Source of the DNA: Aliivibrio fischeri ATCC 7744 = JCM 18803 = DSM 507
Lineage (GTDB): Bacteria; Pseudomonadota; Gammaproteobacteria; Enterobacterales; Vibrionaceae
DNA length: 64,000 nt
Assembly (NCBI RefSeq): GCF_023983475.1
Contig: NZ_CP092712.1
Coordinates: 1-64,000, forward strand
Direction of reading: 5' to 3'
In this document: positions 54,033 through 64,000 of the stretch, piece after piece
Layout: every line of letters begins with the position of its first letter
Numbering within the stretch: the stretch's first letter is position 1
Notes under the pieces: generated by a model
What the model was told of the DNA's origin: nothing
Seen by the model: the letters and a program-made list of their open reading frames with translations, nothing else
The model's database searches: none
Program-made: the position numbers and the translations under genes

Positions 54033-55331
54033 TTACGACTGAGTATTACGTGGTTGACGTGGGCGAGTATGCTTACGGTTACCGCCTTGACGTTGACCAT
54101 TGTTATTACGACGATTTTGCTGTGGACGACGTTGAAGTCGTAGTGGAGCTGGCAAATCTTCTAGTAATGCCGAAGCGTCGTAATCAGATTGTGGGATTGA
54201 ATGCTCAATATATTCTTCGATAGCAGGAAGGTTAATTGCGTATTCTTCACATGCGAAGCTAATAGAGTTACCGCTTGCACCAGCACGACCTGTACGGCCA
54301 ATACGGTGAACGTAATCTTCTGCTTCGTTTGGTAAATCAAAGTTAAATACATGCGTTACTTGTGGAATATGTAGGCCACGAGCAGCCACATCGGTAGCAA
54401 CTAAGATATCAACATTACCTTGTGTGAACTCTTCTAAAATGCGCTCACGTTTTTTCTGTGGAACGTCACCAGTTAGAAGGCCAACACGGTGTTTATCAGC
54501 AGCTAGGTGACCCCAAACTGATTCACATTTGTGTTTTGTGTTTGCAAAAATAATCGCACGATCTGGCCATTCTTCTTCAATAAGTGTTTGAAGTAATGCC
54601 ATTTTATGATCATTTGAAGGATAGAAAAGCTCTTCCTTAATGCGATGACCTGTTTTTTGCTCTGGCTCAACAACAACGTGCTCTGGCTCTTGCATGTGTT
54701 CAAACGCAAGCTCTTGCACACGGTAAGATAACGTGGCAGAGAACAGCATGTTCAAACGCTCTGTTGGCGCAGGCATACGACGGAAGATAAAGCGAATATC
54801 TTTAATAAAACCTAAATCGAACATACGATCGGCTTCATCAAGAACAACAGCTTGAATCATCTTAAAGTCGATGTGACCTTGCTTGTAAAAGTCGATAATA
54901 CGACCGGTTGTACCGATCAAAATATCAACACCTTGCTCAATCACTTGTTGTTGTTTTTCATAACGCTCACCACCGTAAGCCAGTGCCGCTTTTAGGCCTG
55001 TACTTGCGATAAGTGATTCAGCATCATTGAAGATTTGAATCGCTAATTCACGTGTCGGAGCCATGATAATGGCACGCGGTTGTGTGATTTTACGACCTTC
55101 TGGTGCTGGTGTCGTTAATAGGTGATTAAAAGTAGCAGTAAGGAACGCTAGCGTCTTACCTGTACCCGTTTGGGCCTGGCCTGCAATGTCTTGGCCGGCG
55201 AGCAGTACCGGCAATGCCTTAGCTTGAATTGGGGTACATTTGATGAACCCTTTTGCATTCAAACCATCGATAACCTGAGGCTGTAAACCTAGGTCGGCAA
55301 AGTTTTGCTCTGTGATGTGCGTCTTTTTCAT
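54033..55331 (-). CDS. rhlB: ATP-dependent RNA helicase RhlB
   Basis: RhlB is the DEAD-box helicase of the RNA degradosome. The 432-residue product has the Q motif ([13 protein letters not shown]), Walker A AQTGTGKT near residue 58, DEAD in [14 protein letters not shown] near 166, SAT near 202, and the [10 protein letters not shown] block near 342, with an Arg/Asn/Gln-rich C-terminal tail. It is divergent from trxA and 33 bp upstream of gppA. Confidence 0.96.
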   Translation of the reverse strand: MKKTHITEQNFADLGLQPQVIDGLNAKGFIKCTPIQAKALPVLLAGQDIAGQAQTGTGKTLAFLTATFNHLLTTPAPEGRKITQPRAIIMAPTRELAIQIFNDAESLIASTGLKAALAYGGERYEKQQQVIEQGVDILIGTTGRIIDFYKQGHIDFKMIQAVVLDEADRMFDLGFIKDIRFIFRRMPAPTERLNMLFSATLSYRVQELAFEHMQEPEHVVVEPEQKTGHRIKEELFYPSNDHKMALLQTLIEEEWPDRAIIFANTKHKCESVWGHLAADKHRVGLLTGDVPQKKRERILEEFTQGNVDILVATDVAARGLHIPQVTHVFNFDLPNEAEDYVHRIGRTGRAGASGNSISFACEEYAINLPAIEEYIEHSIPQSDYDASALLEDLPAPLRLQRRPQQNRRNNNGQRQGGNRKHTRPRQPRNTQS

Positions 55332-55443
55332 TGCTATAGAATATCAGTTAAAGCTTGCAATACGAAACGGATTCCATTCAAATAGAGAATCAATTTGCTG
55401 GTTATCATCAAATCAGCCTTTAAATTTAACGTTGGAGTTGACG

Positions 55444-55770
55444 ATGAGCGACAAAATTTTGCAGCTTACAGATGGCGGTTTTGAAGAAAGTGTAATCAAC
55501 GCTGCAGGCCCTGTACTAGTAGATTTCTGGGCAGAATGGTGTGGTCCTTGTAAAATGATTGCCCCGATTCTGGATGAGATTGCTGATGAGTACGAAGGCA
55601 AACTAACGATTGGTAAATTAAATATCGATCAAAATGCTGGTACACCACCAAAATTTGGTATTCGTGGCATTCCAACGCTACTTCTTTTCAAAGATGGCGG
55701 CGTAGCTGCAACGAAAGTGGGTGCACTTTCAAAGACTCAACTTAAAGAGTTTCTTGATGCAAACCTATAA
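55444..55770 (+). CDS. trxA: Thioredoxin 1 TrxA
   Basis: TrxA reduces disulfides in ribonucleotide reductase and other proteins. The 108-residue product has the redox centre [14 protein letters not shown] near residue 33 and the cis-Pro region [12 protein letters not shown] near 74. The start at 55444 ([10 protein letters not shown]) follows GGAG at 55434. A reading from 55312 would add 44 residues and overlap rhlB, so it was rejected. Confidence 0.97.
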   Translation: MSDKILQLTDGGFEESVINAAGPVLVDFWAEWCGPCKMIAPILDEIADEYEGKLTIGKLNIDQNAGTPPKFGIRGIPTLLLFKDGGVAATKVGALSKTQLKEFLDANL

Positions 55771-55795
55771 TTTAGGATGGTATTAAGTCAGATAG

Positions 55796-55835
55796 AACCG
55801 CATATAATGAAAAATTATGTGCGGTTTTGTTTTAT
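55796..55835 (+). terminator. Terminator of trxA
   Basis: AACCGCATATAAT and ATTATGTGCGGTT form a stem on a GAAAA loop, followed by TTGTTTT. The next 170 bp before rho carry the rho leader, which in relatives is autoregulated by Rho. I see no distinct motif for that here. Confidence 0.8.
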
Positions 55836-56009
55836 CTGAGCTAAGCTAAGCCCATAAATAGGGTTAACCCCCTAGACTAAAAACCGAATAAGTGATAATT
55901 TATCGCGCGTAATTTATACGATTTCATTTCTTGACCGAGCTCGAAGGTCATCCATTCTTAAATCAACTAAAGATAGAATCTGATTTTGACTAAACAACTA
56001 CCTACCACT

Positions 56010-57269
56010 ATGAATCTTACTGAACTTAAAAACCGACCTGTATCGGACCTTGTTGCTCTTGGCGAAACACTAGGCCTAGAAAACTTAGCTCGTCTAAGAA
56101 AACAAGACATTATTTTTTCTATTCTTAAGCAGCACGCAAAGAGTGGCGAAGATATATTCGGTGACGGTGTTCTAGAGATTCTGCAAGATGGCTTTGGTTT
56201 CCTTCGCTCGGCAGACAGTTCTTACTTGGCGGGTCCTGATGATATTTATGTATCGCCAAGCCAAATTCGTCGTTTTAACCTGCGTACTGGTGATACCATT
56301 GCCGGAAAGATTCGCCCATCAAAAGATGGCGAACGCTACTTTGCTCTTCTTAAAGTAAACGCTGTAAACCACGACCGTCCTGATAACGCACGTAATAAAA
56401 TCCTTTTTGAAAACCTTACTCCTCTACATGCTAACGATCGTTTACGCATGGAACGTGGTAATGGTTCAACAGAAGATATTACAGCACGTGTTCTTGATTT
56501 AGCATCACCAATTGGCCGTGGCCAACGTGGTCTTATTGTTGCTCCGCCAAAAGCGGGTAAAACAATGTTACTTCAAAACATTGCTCAAAGTATTGCGCAT
56601 AACCACCCTGAGTGTGAGTTGATGGTTCTACTTATCGACGAACGTCCAGAAGAAGTAACAGAGATGCAACGCCTAGTTAAAGGTGAAGTAGTTGCATCAA
56701 CGTTTGATGAGCCAGCGTCTCGTCACGTTCAAGTTGCTGAAATGGTTATCGAGAAAGCAAAACGTCTTGTTGAACATAAGAAAGACGTAGTTATCTTACT
56801 TGACTCAATCACTCGTCTAGCTCGAGCATATAACACAGTGATCCCATCATCTGGTAAAGTTCTTACTGGTGGTGTAGATGCAAACGCACTTCACCGTCCT
56901 AAGCGCTTCTTCGGTGCTGCACGTAACGTTGAAGAAGGTGGTAGCTTAACTATCATCGCAACAGCACTTGTTGATACTGGCTCTAAAATGGATGAAGTTA
57001 TCTACGAAGAGTTTAAAGGTACAGGTAACATGGAATTACACCTAAACCGTAAGATTGCGGAAAAACGTGTATTCCCAGCTATCGACTTTAACCGTTCAGG
57101 TACTCGTCGTGAAGAGCTGTTAACTAAAGCTGATGAGCTACAGAAAATGTGGATTCTACGTAAGATTGTTCACCCAATGGGCGAAATCGATGCGATGGAA
57201 TTCTTAATTGATAAGCTATCAATGACGAAAACAAATGATGAGTTCTTTGATGCGATGCGTCGTCAGTAA
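56010..57269 (+). CDS. rho: Transcription termination factor Rho
   Basis: Rho is the hexameric RNA helicase that ends Rho-dependent transcripts. The 419-residue product is nearly collinear with E. coli Rho: [19 protein letters not shown], the OSB domain [19 protein letters not shown], Walker [12 protein letters not shown] near residue 178, and Walker [14 protein letters not shown] near 260. The start at 56010 is chosen to match that N-terminus. A TTG at 55986 would add eight residues. The ATG is preceded only by a weak RBS. Confidence 0.97.
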   Translation: MNLTELKNRPVSDLVALGETLGLENLARLRKQDIIFSILKQHAKSGEDIFGDGVLEILQDGFGFLRSADSSYLAGPDDIYVSPSQIRRFNLRTGDTIAGKIRPSKDGERYFALLKVNAVNHDRPDNARNKILFENLTPLHANDRLRMERGNGSTEDITARVLDLASPIGRGQRGLIVAPPKAGKTMLLQNIAQSIAHNHPECELMVLLIDERPEEVTEMQRLVKGEVVASTFDEPASRHVQVAEMVIEKAKRLVEHKKDVVILLDSITRLARAYNTVIPSSGKVLTGGVDANALHRPKRFFGAARNVEEGGSLTIIATALVDTGSKMDEVIYEEFKGTGNMELHLNRKIAEKRVFPAIDFNRSGTRREELLTKADELQKMWILRKIVHPMGEIDAMEFLIDKLSMTKTNDEFFDAMRRQ

Positions 57270-57313
57270 TTGACAAAAGACTCATTTATTAGATTTATAG
57301 CTCAAAAATAATG

Positions 57314-57342
57314 AAACGCTACCACTATGGTAGCGTTTTTTG
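57314..57342 (+). terminator. Terminator of rho
   Basis: AAACGCTACCA and TGGTAGCGTTT form a stem on a short loop, followed by T residues. Confidence 0.85.
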
Positions 57343-57428
57343 TTGATTAAATGTTAATTTGATCGCATTATCATTTGTACTAAGTTTGAACTCAGTATTG
57401 TACTTGGGTTCATTTCAGGGAGTAACTT

Positions 57429-58424
57429 ATGCGACAAGGACTGTTAGCATCTATCTTCCTTTTTACTAGTTTGCTGTTTGGGCAAGTATTAGCCTCTGAG
57501 ATTCAACCAAACTTTAAGAATAGTTTGTTGAATGATCAGCAACTCAAGAAGAAGGTGGAAAAACTGCATCAATATCTTATTGATGATGACACCACAACAC
57601 TAAACTTTTCTCTTAATCGTCTTTCTATGCCACAGCAAGAAGCGGTACGCTTTATGTTGCTTCAATACATTGAAAAAGAAAGATTAATCTTATCTCCAAC
57701 AGTCAGTATTTGGTTAAAAGAACAGTTAACGCTGCATCCAACTTATACTATTAAAGAACAAGGTGATGGCTATGTCGTCACTAAGTTAGCATTTGATTAT
57801 TCTAGTATTGCTGCTCGTGTATTAAATCAGATGAAGAAAGAACAACAAGTATTGGACTTCATTCTTGCTGCTGAAGAAAAGCGTCTTATATTATCTGAAT
57901 GGTTGACGGGTGAACCTCATCAAGTACGTGTACGTCAATCTATTGTGTTAGCTGAATTAGATAGCCTTACGCCAGAAGCATTAGAGTATCTTGTTAATCA
58001 GATTACGGACGACACATTATCGGTGTGGTTGCCAACCACTGAAGTGATGGTTCGTTTAGCTCAAGTATCTAAAAATCCTAAAATATATAAGATGTTATGG
58101 CGTATGCGAACCGATCAATACAGTATCAATGAGCTTAATCGTTTAGCGAGATTAGCACCTGATCCATTTGCGACAGAGCAATTAATGGCTGCAACTAAAA
58201 ATCCATCACTGAAGCTGAGTGCTTTTGCTTCACTTGCTCAACTTCATCCGCTGCCGCAAGAGGTTCAGCATTTTTTGTTAGCGAAACTTGATCATATTCA
58301 GGATGGTGGTGCCGTTGCAATGCACTTAGCGAATTATGGGCATGCTTCTTGGTTAGAAAGTTTGGTAGGCAATAGCAGTAATGTTCGTAGGCAGCACGTA
58401 AAGTTTGCTTTATCTCAGAATTAG
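57429..58424 (+). CDS. Exported protein of unknown function
   Basis: The 331-residue product has a Sec signal peptide (hydrophobic core LLASIFLFTSLLFGQ, likely cut after VLA, near residue 22). The mature part is alpha-helical by composition and has no motif I recognise. Short repeated leucine-rich stretches near residues 165-310 (EALEYLVNQITDD, LARLAPDPFATEQLM, KLSAFASLAQLHP) suggest HEAT-like helical repeats, by eye only. RBS AGGGAG lies 6 bp before the ATG. It stands alone between rho and ubiD. Confidence 0.75.
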   Translation: MRQGLLASIFLFTSLLFGQVLASEIQPNFKNSLLNDQQLKKKVEKLHQYLIDDDTTTLNFSLNRLSMPQQEAVRFMLLQYIEKERLILSPTVSIWLKEQLTLHPTYTIKEQGDGYVVTKLAFDYSSIAARVLNQMKKEQQVLDFILAAEEKRLILSEWLTGEPHQVRVRQSIVLAELDSLTPEALEYLVNQITDDTLSVWLPTTEVMVRLAQVSKNPKIYKMLWRMRTDQYSINELNRLARLAPDPFATEQLMAATKNPSLKLSAFASLAQLHPLPQEVQHFLLAKLDHIQDGGAVAMHLANYGHASWLESLVGNSSNVRRQHVKFALSQN

Positions 58425-58562
58425 TAGGGGTTAGTCCTCTGAATGTTGGTTAATTTCTGCCTGAAAAAATGTGTTTTGGTTCTAGGTTATGACTTTTAAG
58501 TAGGTTGGGCATATTCATTTGTTTGGGTATAATCTATTCAAACTCATTAGATGTAGATAGCG

Positions 58563-60407
58563 ATGCAATATAAGGATTTACGTGATTTTATCGGCCATTT
58601 GGAAGATATTGGTCAGCTAAAACGCATTTCACACCCCATTGACCCTCATTATGAAATGACAGAGATCAGCGATCGTACTTTACGTGCGGGTGGTCCTGCT
58701 TTGCTATTTGAAAATCCAATTGGCTATGATATTCCGGTTTTAACTAACTTATTTGGTACGCCAGAGCGTGTCGCTATCGGCATGGGCCGCAAAGACGTTT
58801 TAGAACTGCGTGAAGTAGGTAAATTACTTGCGTACTTAAAAGAGCCTGAGCCACCAAAAGGCTTTAAAGATGCATTAGATAAATTGCCAGTCTTTAAGCA
58901 AGTGTTGAACATGCCAACGAAGAATATTCGTAAAGCGGCATGCCAACAGATTGTTTGGCAGGGCGATGATGTTGATCTTGATAAAATTCCTGTAATGAGT
59001 TGTTGGGCTGATGATGTGGCTCCGTTATTAACGTGGGGCTTAACAATTACCAAAGGCCCACATAAAAAACGCCAAAACTTAGGTATTTACCGTCAGCAGA
59101 AGCTGAGTAAAAACAAAGTGATCATGCGTTGGCTTGCTCACCGTGGCGGTGCTTTGGATTTACGTGACTGGATGGAAACGCATCCAGGAGAGCCGTTTCC
59201 TGTTTCTGTGGCGTTTGGTGCCGATCCAGCAACGATTTTAGGTGCAGTAACGCCTGTGCCTGATACTTTATCTGAATATGCGTTTGCAGGTCTTCTGCGA
59301 GGTAGCAGAACTGAAATAACCAAATCCATCAGTAATGATTTAGAAGTACCAGCCAGCGCTGAGATTGTCCTTGAGGGTTATATTGATCCAACTGAATTTG
59401 CCGATGAAGGCCCTTATGGGGATCATACCGGTTACTACAATGAAGTTGAAAAACACCATGTGTTTACGGTTACGCACATTACCATGCGTAAAGAGCCAAT
59501 TTATCACAGTACGTATACTGGACGCCCACCAGATGAACCCGCGGTTTTAGGTGTGGCATTAAACGAAGTGTTTGTGCCTATTTTACAAAAGCAGTTTCCT
59601 GAAATTATTGATTTTTATCTTCCTCCTGAAGGGTGTTCGTACCGCATGGCGGTTGTGACAATGAAGAAGCAATATCCAGGTCATGCTAAACGTGTGATGA
59701 TGGGAGTATGGTCATTCTTACGTCAGTTTATGTACACCAAGTTTGTATTGGTTTGCGATGAAGAGGTGAATGCTCGAGATTGGTCACAAGTAACGGCGGC
59801 AATGTCTCAGCATATGGATCCGGCTCGTGACAGTTTGATGATAGAAAATACGCCGATAGATTCATTAGATTTTGCTTCACCTGTGGTGGGATTAGGTTCA
59901 AAAATTGGCTTAGATATCACGAAAAAATGGGATGCAGAATTAGCATTATCACCAAACGTGGAATGTTCATTAACAAGCAGTGAGCAGATTGAAGGGTGTA
60001 TCGCTGAAATAACCAAAATATGTCCTGAGATTATTGAAATTCATTTGCAGAATGACAATGCCAATATGGTGGTTGTATCCATCAATAAACAGGCAGCAGG
60101 TAATGCTAAGAAAATCATGGATGCTATTTGGGCTCAATTTGAAGAGAACAAATTTGTTATAGTGTGTGACGATGATGTCAATGTGAGTGATTGGAATGAC
60201 ATCATTTGGGCGGTAACAACACGAATGGATCCGGCGAGAGATACCTTATTTTTACAAAGCGAAGGTGAAACCTCAAAAATGGGGTTAGATGCCACCAATA
60301 AATGGGAAGGTGAATGTCTTCGTGAGTGGGGAACACCAATCAAGAAAGACCCAGAAGTTGTTGCGAAAATCGATGCCATTTGGAATGAATTAGGGATTTT
60401 CAAATAA
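58563..60407 (+). CDS. ubiD: 4-hydroxy-3-polyprenylbenzoate decarboxylase UbiD with duplicated C-terminal domain
   Basis: UbiD uses prenylated FMN (made by UbiX) to decarboxylate the ubiquinone precursor. The 614-residue product has the N-terminal [16 protein letters not shown] and the catalytic region [18 protein letters not shown] near residue 276. E. coli UbiD is about 497 residues. The extra length is a second copy of the C-terminal domain: [13 protein letters not shown] ... [10 protein letters not shown] ... [13 protein letters not shown] (about 345-461) recurs as [13 protein letters not shown] ... [10 protein letters not shown] ... [13 protein letters not shown] (about 486-590). The true C-terminal tail [20 protein letters not shown] follows the second copy. 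Confidence 0.93.
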   Translation: MQYKDLRDFIGHLEDIGQLKRISHPIDPHYEMTEISDRTLRAGGPALLFENPIGYDIPVLTNLFGTPERVAIGMGRKDVLELREVGKLLAYLKEPEPPKGFKDALDKLPVFKQVLNMPTKNIRKAACQQIVWQGDDVDLDKIPVMSCWADDVAPLLTWGLTITKGPHKKRQNLGIYRQQKLSKNKVIMRWLAHRGGALDLRDWMETHPGEPFPVSVAFGADPATILGAVTPVPDTLSEYAFAGLLRGSRTEITKSISNDLEVPASAEIVLEGYIDPTEFADEGPYGDHTGYYNEVEKHHVFTVTHITMRKEPIYHSTYTGRPPDEPAVLGVALNEVFVPILQKQFPEIIDFYLPPEGCSYRMAVVTMKKQYPGHAKRVMMGVWSFLRQFMYTKFVLVCDEEVNARDWSQVTAAMSQHMDPARDSLMIENTPIDSLDFASPVVGLGSKIGLDITKKWDAELALSPNVECSLTSSEQIEGCIAEITKICPEIIEIHLQNDNANMVVVSINKQAAGNAKKIMDAIWAQFEENKFVIVCDDDVNVSDWNDIIWAVTTRMDPARDTLFLQSEGETSKMGLDATNKWEGECLREWGTPIKKDPEVVAKIDAIWNELGIFK

Positions 60408-60573
60408 GTATTGGTTTTAGTGAAGTGTAATGTCTTGTAGCAAAACAGCTGTTGCTATCGATAAGCTATCAACACCAATTAAATCCATTCTGTTTTTGCG
60501 GAAAGACATTTCATTTCACTGAATAAAGTAAACGAAAAGGTATTTCATTAAGATCTGAAAAAGATAAAGTGTG

Positions 60574-60837
60574 ATGAAAAAAATAACCTTACTACCACAG
60601 CAAAAAGAATTTAGCATCGAAGAAGGACAAACCATTCTTGATGCGGCACTCGAGGCGGGAATTAATTATCCAAACCGATGCCAAGTCGGCGCATGTGCTA
60701 TGTGCTTATGCAAAAAATTAGAGGGTGAAATTGAATACGATTTAGAGCCTCTTCTTACCGATAAAGAACAACAAGAAGGGTGGGTATTTGCGTGTCAGGC
60801 AACAGCAAAAAGTGATTTAGTGCTGTTGTTAGAATAA
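60574..60837 (+). CDS. [2Fe-2S] ferredoxin (YfaE-like)
   Basis: The 87-residue plant-type ferredoxin has the cluster motif CQVGACAMCLCKKL (Cys near residues 36, 41, 44) and a later Cys in WVFACQATAKSD near 74. It resembles E. coli YfaE, which supplies electrons to class Ia ribonucleotide reductase. Here it lies between ubiD and fre, so Fre or a similar flavin reductase may be its partner. The start is the ATG at 60574 or the GTG one codon earlier. Confidence 0.88.
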   Translation: MKKITLLPQQKEFSIEEGQTILDAALEAGINYPNRCQVGACAMCLCKKLEGEIEYDLEPLLTDKEQQEGWVFACQATAKSDLVLLLE

Positions 60838-60934
60838 ATCCTCCCCGTATAATTAGAGTTTAATGCTCAATACACATAATAATGACAGCGTACAAATGCC
60901 ATATTAAAAAGGCATCAGCTGAAAAAGGAAAGTC

Positions 60935-61645
60935 ATGCCAATCAATTGCAAAGTAAAGTCTATCGAGCCATTGGCTTGTAATACTTTTCGAATTTTACTT
61001 CACCCAGAACAGCCTGTTGCTTTTAAAGCAGGCCAATACCTAACGGTTGTTATGGGTGAAAAAGACAAACGCCCATTCTCAATCGCAAGTAGTCCTTGTC
61101 GCCACGAAGGTGAAATTGAGTTACATATTGGTGCCGCAGAGCACAATGCTTATGCCGGAGAAGTGGTTGAATCAATGAAATCGGCACTAGAAACGGGTGG
61201 TGATATTTTAATTGATGCGCCTCATGGTGAAGCGTGGATCCGTGAAGACAGCGATCGTTCAATGTTATTGATTGCTGGCGGTACAGGTTTTAGTTACGTA
61301 CGTTCAATTCTTGATCACTGTATTAGCCAACAGATTCAAAAACCAATTTACCTATACTGGGGTGGTCGTGATGAATGCCAACTGTATGCAAAAGCAGAAT
61401 TAGAGAGCATTGCTCAAGCGCATAGCCATATTACGTTTGTGCCAGTGGTTGAGAAAAGTGAAGGCTGGACAGGTAAAACGGGTAATGTGTTAGAAGCGGT
61501 AAAAGCCGATTTTAACTCACTAGCAGATATGGATATTTACATCGCAGGTCGCTTTGAAATGGCTGGTGCAGCACGTGAGCAGTTCACCACTGAAAAACAA
61601 GCGAAGAAAGAGCAGCTGTTTGGTGATGCATTCGCATTTATCTAA
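60935..61645 (+). CDS. fre: NAD(P)H-flavin reductase Fre
   Basis: Fre reduces free FMN, FAD or riboflavin with NAD(P)H, and in luminous vibrios can supply FMNH2 to luciferase. The 236-residue product has the flavin-binding RPFSIASSP near residue 46 and the NAD-binding [18 protein letters not shown] near 110, with a C-terminal [20 protein letters not shown] precedes it, and 97 bp separate it from the ferredoxin gene. Confidence 0.95.
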
Positions 61646-61668
61646 TTTAGAGCACTAAAAAGACAAAT

Positions 61669-61702
61669 AAAAATGCCACTCAATAATGAGTGGCATTTTT
61701 TT
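61669..61702. terminator. Bidirectional terminator between fre and hemY
   Basis: AAAAATGCCACTCA and TGAGTGGCATTTTTTT pair, between convergent genes. Confidence 0.8.
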
Positions 61703-61723
61703 ATGGATGTTATAAAAAATGAA

Positions 61724-62908
61724 TTAGCCTTTATCATCAACCATAGTCAGTGCTTTACGAGAAAGATCTGCTGCCGCTTGTTTGCGGTTTTGCTTATCTA
61801 ATACTCGCGCAAGATAGGCGTAATCAGACATATCTTCACGAATCGCTAATGCAGCCTCAAAATGTTCACGCGCTGGCTGCCATTTTTGTGTTCGCATATA
61901 AAGCTGCGCCAATGTACTTTGAATTACTGGGTTACGAACATCGTAATCTGCCATGCTTTCAAGCAACACGGTTACTGGGTGATAATCAGCAAGATTTAGT
62001 GTAGGCAGTAGAGCAACGAGACGATCATCCGCACGTTTCTTTAGGTTATCTCGCAAGATAATATACGCTTCTGAATCTGCTTTACGTATTTGTAATTGTT
62101 GAATGAGACAAATCAGAATTGGAACATGTTTTTTAAGTTTCTTTGGTAAGGCATCCCAATGCTCTAGTAAACCAGCGGTTCCCTTATTGGTCGCAATAAC
62201 GGCCATTAACCCACATTCTGCTTTTTCTTCTAACTCTAAGGCTTGTTGGTCGGTAATTAGATTCGCTTTACTTAAAGGATGAATGATGTTTTTCAGTGCT
62301 TGCCATTCATTTAATGCAAGGTAACACTCTTTTAGTAGTTCTAATAAAACCGGATTACGAGGGTAATCAACCTTAACAAACTGTAAGGTCGCTAATGCCA
62401 GTTCATACTGTTTTTGGCGCATTTGCAGTTTTGCACTGGTTAATGCAACCGCTAATGTACTGTCATCTTGCTCTGATGCTAATTGTAGGTATTTATCTCT
62501 CAGATCAGTTTGCTGACGACCTTGAGCCGCTTCCGCAGCAGCCAAATAATTTAATAGTGGGAAATCATTATGACGCCCACCTTTAGTTATTAGACGCTCA
62601 GCCTCTTTCCATTCACCTTCGTGCAGTTTAATCATACCTTTAAAGGTGTTGTAACGAGCTTTACGCAAATGACGAGCACTAAACCAACCACGAGTATAAT
62701 TACTCACAGATAGAATGCGCTTCACGATCATTTCAAGTAAGAACAAGCCAGCAATCAAAGCACCAATAAAGAGCACTAAGGTCGTTAAGCTCATCTCTAT
62801 GGTCGTATTAGCAACGGATATTAATACATAGCCTTGTTGATCAGCAAAGGTTGTTCCCACGATTAATCCACCGACTAAGACAATCGCCAGAAGAAGTAAT
62901 CGGATCAT
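61724..62908 (-). CDS. hemY: HemY inner membrane protein of tetrapyrrole metabolism
   Basis: The 394-residue product has two N-terminal membrane helices (about residues 2-18 and 40-62), then a large helical TPR region with repeats near 90-200 and 310-390 (LAQLYMRTQKWQPAREHFEAA, YAYLARVLDKQNRKQAAADL). The E. coli protein is linked to haem synthesis and is encoded behind hemX. Its ATG overlaps the hemX stop by 4 bp, so the two are translationally coupled. Confidence 0.94.
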   Translation of the reverse strand: MIRLLLLAIVLVGGLIVGTTFADQQGYVLISVANTTIEMSLTTLVLFIGALIAGLFLLEMIVKRILSVSNYTRGWFSARHLRKARYNTFKGMIKLHEGEWKEAERLITKGGRHNDFPLLNYLAAAEAAQGRQQTDLRDKYLQLASEQDDSTLAVALTSAKLQMRQKQYELALATLQFVKVDYPRNPVLLELLKECYLALNEWQALKNIIHPLSKANLITDQQALELEEKAECGLMAVIATNKGTAGLLEHWDALPKKLKKHVPILICLIQQLQIRKADSEAYIILRDNLKKRADDRLVALLPTLNLADYHPVTVLLESMADYDVRNPVIQSTLAQLYMRTQKWQPAREHFEAALAIREDMSDYAYLARVLDKQNRKQAAADLSRKALTMVDDKG

Positions 62909-64000
62909 GATTTACCTCCTTCAGTTGTTTCAGTCTGTTTTACTGTTGCTTTTGGGGTTTCACCAATCGCTTGAACATTACGGCGAAGTCGCTCTGAAAT
63001 GAAGTCCGACAATAGCGCTTGAGTCTTCATTTTCTTTGGATAACGAACGTCTACTTTGTATTTTGCTAAAGAGTCTAGCTGAGCCATAAAGCTTTTCACT
63101 GCAGGGTCATCTTGTTGGAAGTACTGAGAAGACCACAGTTTTGCGCTTTCTAGTGATGTTGCATAAACCTCACTTTGCTCACGATAAAGTGCTTTAGATG
63201 CCAGTAGCAATTTGCCTTTAATGTTCTCTTTTAAGTAAAAATGCTGCTCAGGGCTAAGTAGTGGAATAACGTTACCTTCACGAACTCTATATGTAATGAA
63301 GTGGCCAGCAAAATCATTAAGAGATTGTTTTAGGTTTGATTGCCAATCATTAATGTTGGTTGAAACGTGTTTTTCTTCGACAGCATCGGCTTCTGGAAGA
63401 ACGGCGCTTGCCAATGGCAGTTTATTAATTTGTTGTTCTAGGCTATTTAGTTTTAATACTAAGCCATCACGGTCAATTAATGGGATCGCTTTTAATGTCG
63501 CAATGTCATCAGCCATTGCGCGACGTAGCGGTGTAAGGCTTGGATCGTTTAATGCAGAAATTCGTTGGTCTGCGTTTTCCATTAAACGCGTTGCACTGAC
63601 CACATCATGTTCCAACCATAATTTACGACCAGCCATTTTTACTAAGTAATCCGCTTCTGCAAGTAACCAGTCATTTGGACGACGACCTTTGATATCAGCA
63701 ATTGCCAATTGAAGGCTCGCAATGCTCTTATCTTGTTGCTGCATTAGAACCGTCGCCTTACGTACAATCTCATCTGCTTTATCGGTAATGCGCTGCTCTG
63801 CTGCAACCAGTTTTGCATCAAGCGTGGTATCTGCTGTTTTTAATTTTTGCTCAAGTTGAGCGATTTGGATTTGTTGTTGGGTAACTTGTTGTTGCGATGC
63901 TAAGAAGGCACCGCCACTGAATAAAATAGAGATAATAATGGCAACAGTCCCTAAGCGACGGCCTTTTTTATCGACAATATTTTCTGTGTTAGAAGCAGAG
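62905..64000 (-). CDS. hemX: HemX, partial (5' end outside the window)
   Basis: The open frame runs from the stop at 62905 to the window edge without a start codon that fits. Upstream of an internal Met at 63744 it reads on through a membrane helix (GTVAIIISILFSGGAFLAS) and a Gln/Ala-rich coiled coil (QQQVTQQQIQIAQLEQKLKT). This is the HemX pattern of one membrane anchor and a long coiled coil. HemX is sequence-related to uroporphyrinogen III methyltransferases but its role is unclear. It overlaps hemY by 4 bp. Confidence 0.9.
   Translation of the reverse strand, partial: SASNTENIVDKKGRRLGTVAIIISILFSGGAFLASQQQVTQQQIQIAQLEQKLKTADTTLDAKLVAAEQRITDKADEIVRKATVLMQQQDKSIASLQLAIADIKGRRPNDWLLAEADYLVKMAGRKLWLEHDVVSATRLMENADQRISALNDPSLTPLRRAMADDIATLKAIPLIDRDGLVLKLNSLEQQINKLPLASAVLPEADAVEEKHVSTNINDWQSNLKQSLNDFAGHFITYRVREGNVIPLLSPEQHFYLKENIKGKLLLASKALYREQSEVYATSLESAKLWSSQYFQQDDPAVKSFMAQLDSLAKYKVDVRYPKKMKTQALLSDFISERLRRNVQAIGETPKATVKQTETTEGGKS

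Noticed and set aside
55312-55443. N-terminal extension of TrxA by 44 residues
   Set aside because: It would overlap the rhlB start and lacks an RBS. The ATG at 55444 with GGAG upstream gives the usual 108-residue thioredoxin.

Overview
The window looks like the origin-proximal part of chromosome I of a Vibrionaceae bacterium, most likely Aliivibrio (the Vibrio fischeri clade). The grounds are the AT-rich coding style, a dnaA-dnaN-recF-gyrB start, gammaproteobacterial gene order throughout (fadBA, trkH-hemG, ubiE-ubiJ-ubiB-tatABC, hemB, gppA-rhlB/trxA/rho, ubiD-fre, hemX-hemY), a Fre flavin reductase of the type that supplies Vibrio luciferase, and a Vibrio-style csrB RNA. The species is not proven from sequence alone. 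Position 1 is the GTG start of dnaA and the last base lies inside hemX.

Layout. 1-6.2 kb: replication genes dnaA, dnaN, recF, gyrB. 6.2-13.8 kb: a small heat-shock protein with a sigma-32-type promoter and a ROSE-like RNA thermometer, avtA, glyQS, a MalS-like lipoprotein that has lost its catalytic residues, and a small membrane protein. 13.8-17.3 kb: tusA, a LysR regulator, a YiaA-type membrane protein and acuI. 17.3-21.6 kb: a structured 5' region with a 24-codon ORF, then fadA and fadB (beta-oxidation) behind a FadR-like operator. 21.6-24.5 kb: yigZ, trkH, hemG and a lone tRNA-Trp. 24.7-29.4 kb: an M16 lipoprotein protease, a small orphan gene, and a CLC-type transporter preceded by a fluoride riboswitch. 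29.4-35.8 kb: a 123-bp tandem repeat with tRNA-like remnants, then a TPP riboswitch and thiCEFSGH. 35.8-43.1 kb: aminopeptidase P, a LysR/MFS divergent pair, an H-NS-like oligomerisation-domain protein, a DMT permease and rmuC. 43.1-47.6 kb: ubiEJB and tatABC. 47.6-50.3 kb: an accessory gap with csrB (VarA/UvrY-type box upstream), two MITE-like elements, an intact IS3-family element and a heptamer array. 50.3-57.3 kb: tatD, hemB, a second heptamer array, gppA, rhlB, trxA, rho. 57.4-64 kb: an exported protein of unknown function, ubiD with a duplicated C-terminal domain, a [2Fe-2S] ferredoxin, fre, hemY and partial hemX.

Working together: six parS-like palindromes (two perfect, four near-perfect) lie at about 3, 21, 29, 32, 34 and 36 kb, four of them in or beside the thi operon, so this stretch is probably the ParB-loading centromere of the chromosome. 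The fad genes and acuI may share FadR control. The ubi, hem and fre genes form respiratory and redox functions. RNA control is rich: a thermometer, TPP and fluoride riboswitches, csrB and a possible dual-function small RNA.

Most of the window is ordinary core genome. The strongest points for a second look are the parS cluster, the MalS-like pseudoenzyme, the structured small-peptide transcript upstream of fadA, the H-NS-like domain protein without a DNA-binding half, the UbiD duplication, and the family of variable heptamer cassettes around tatD and hemB. No complete new defence or biosynthetic system is visible.
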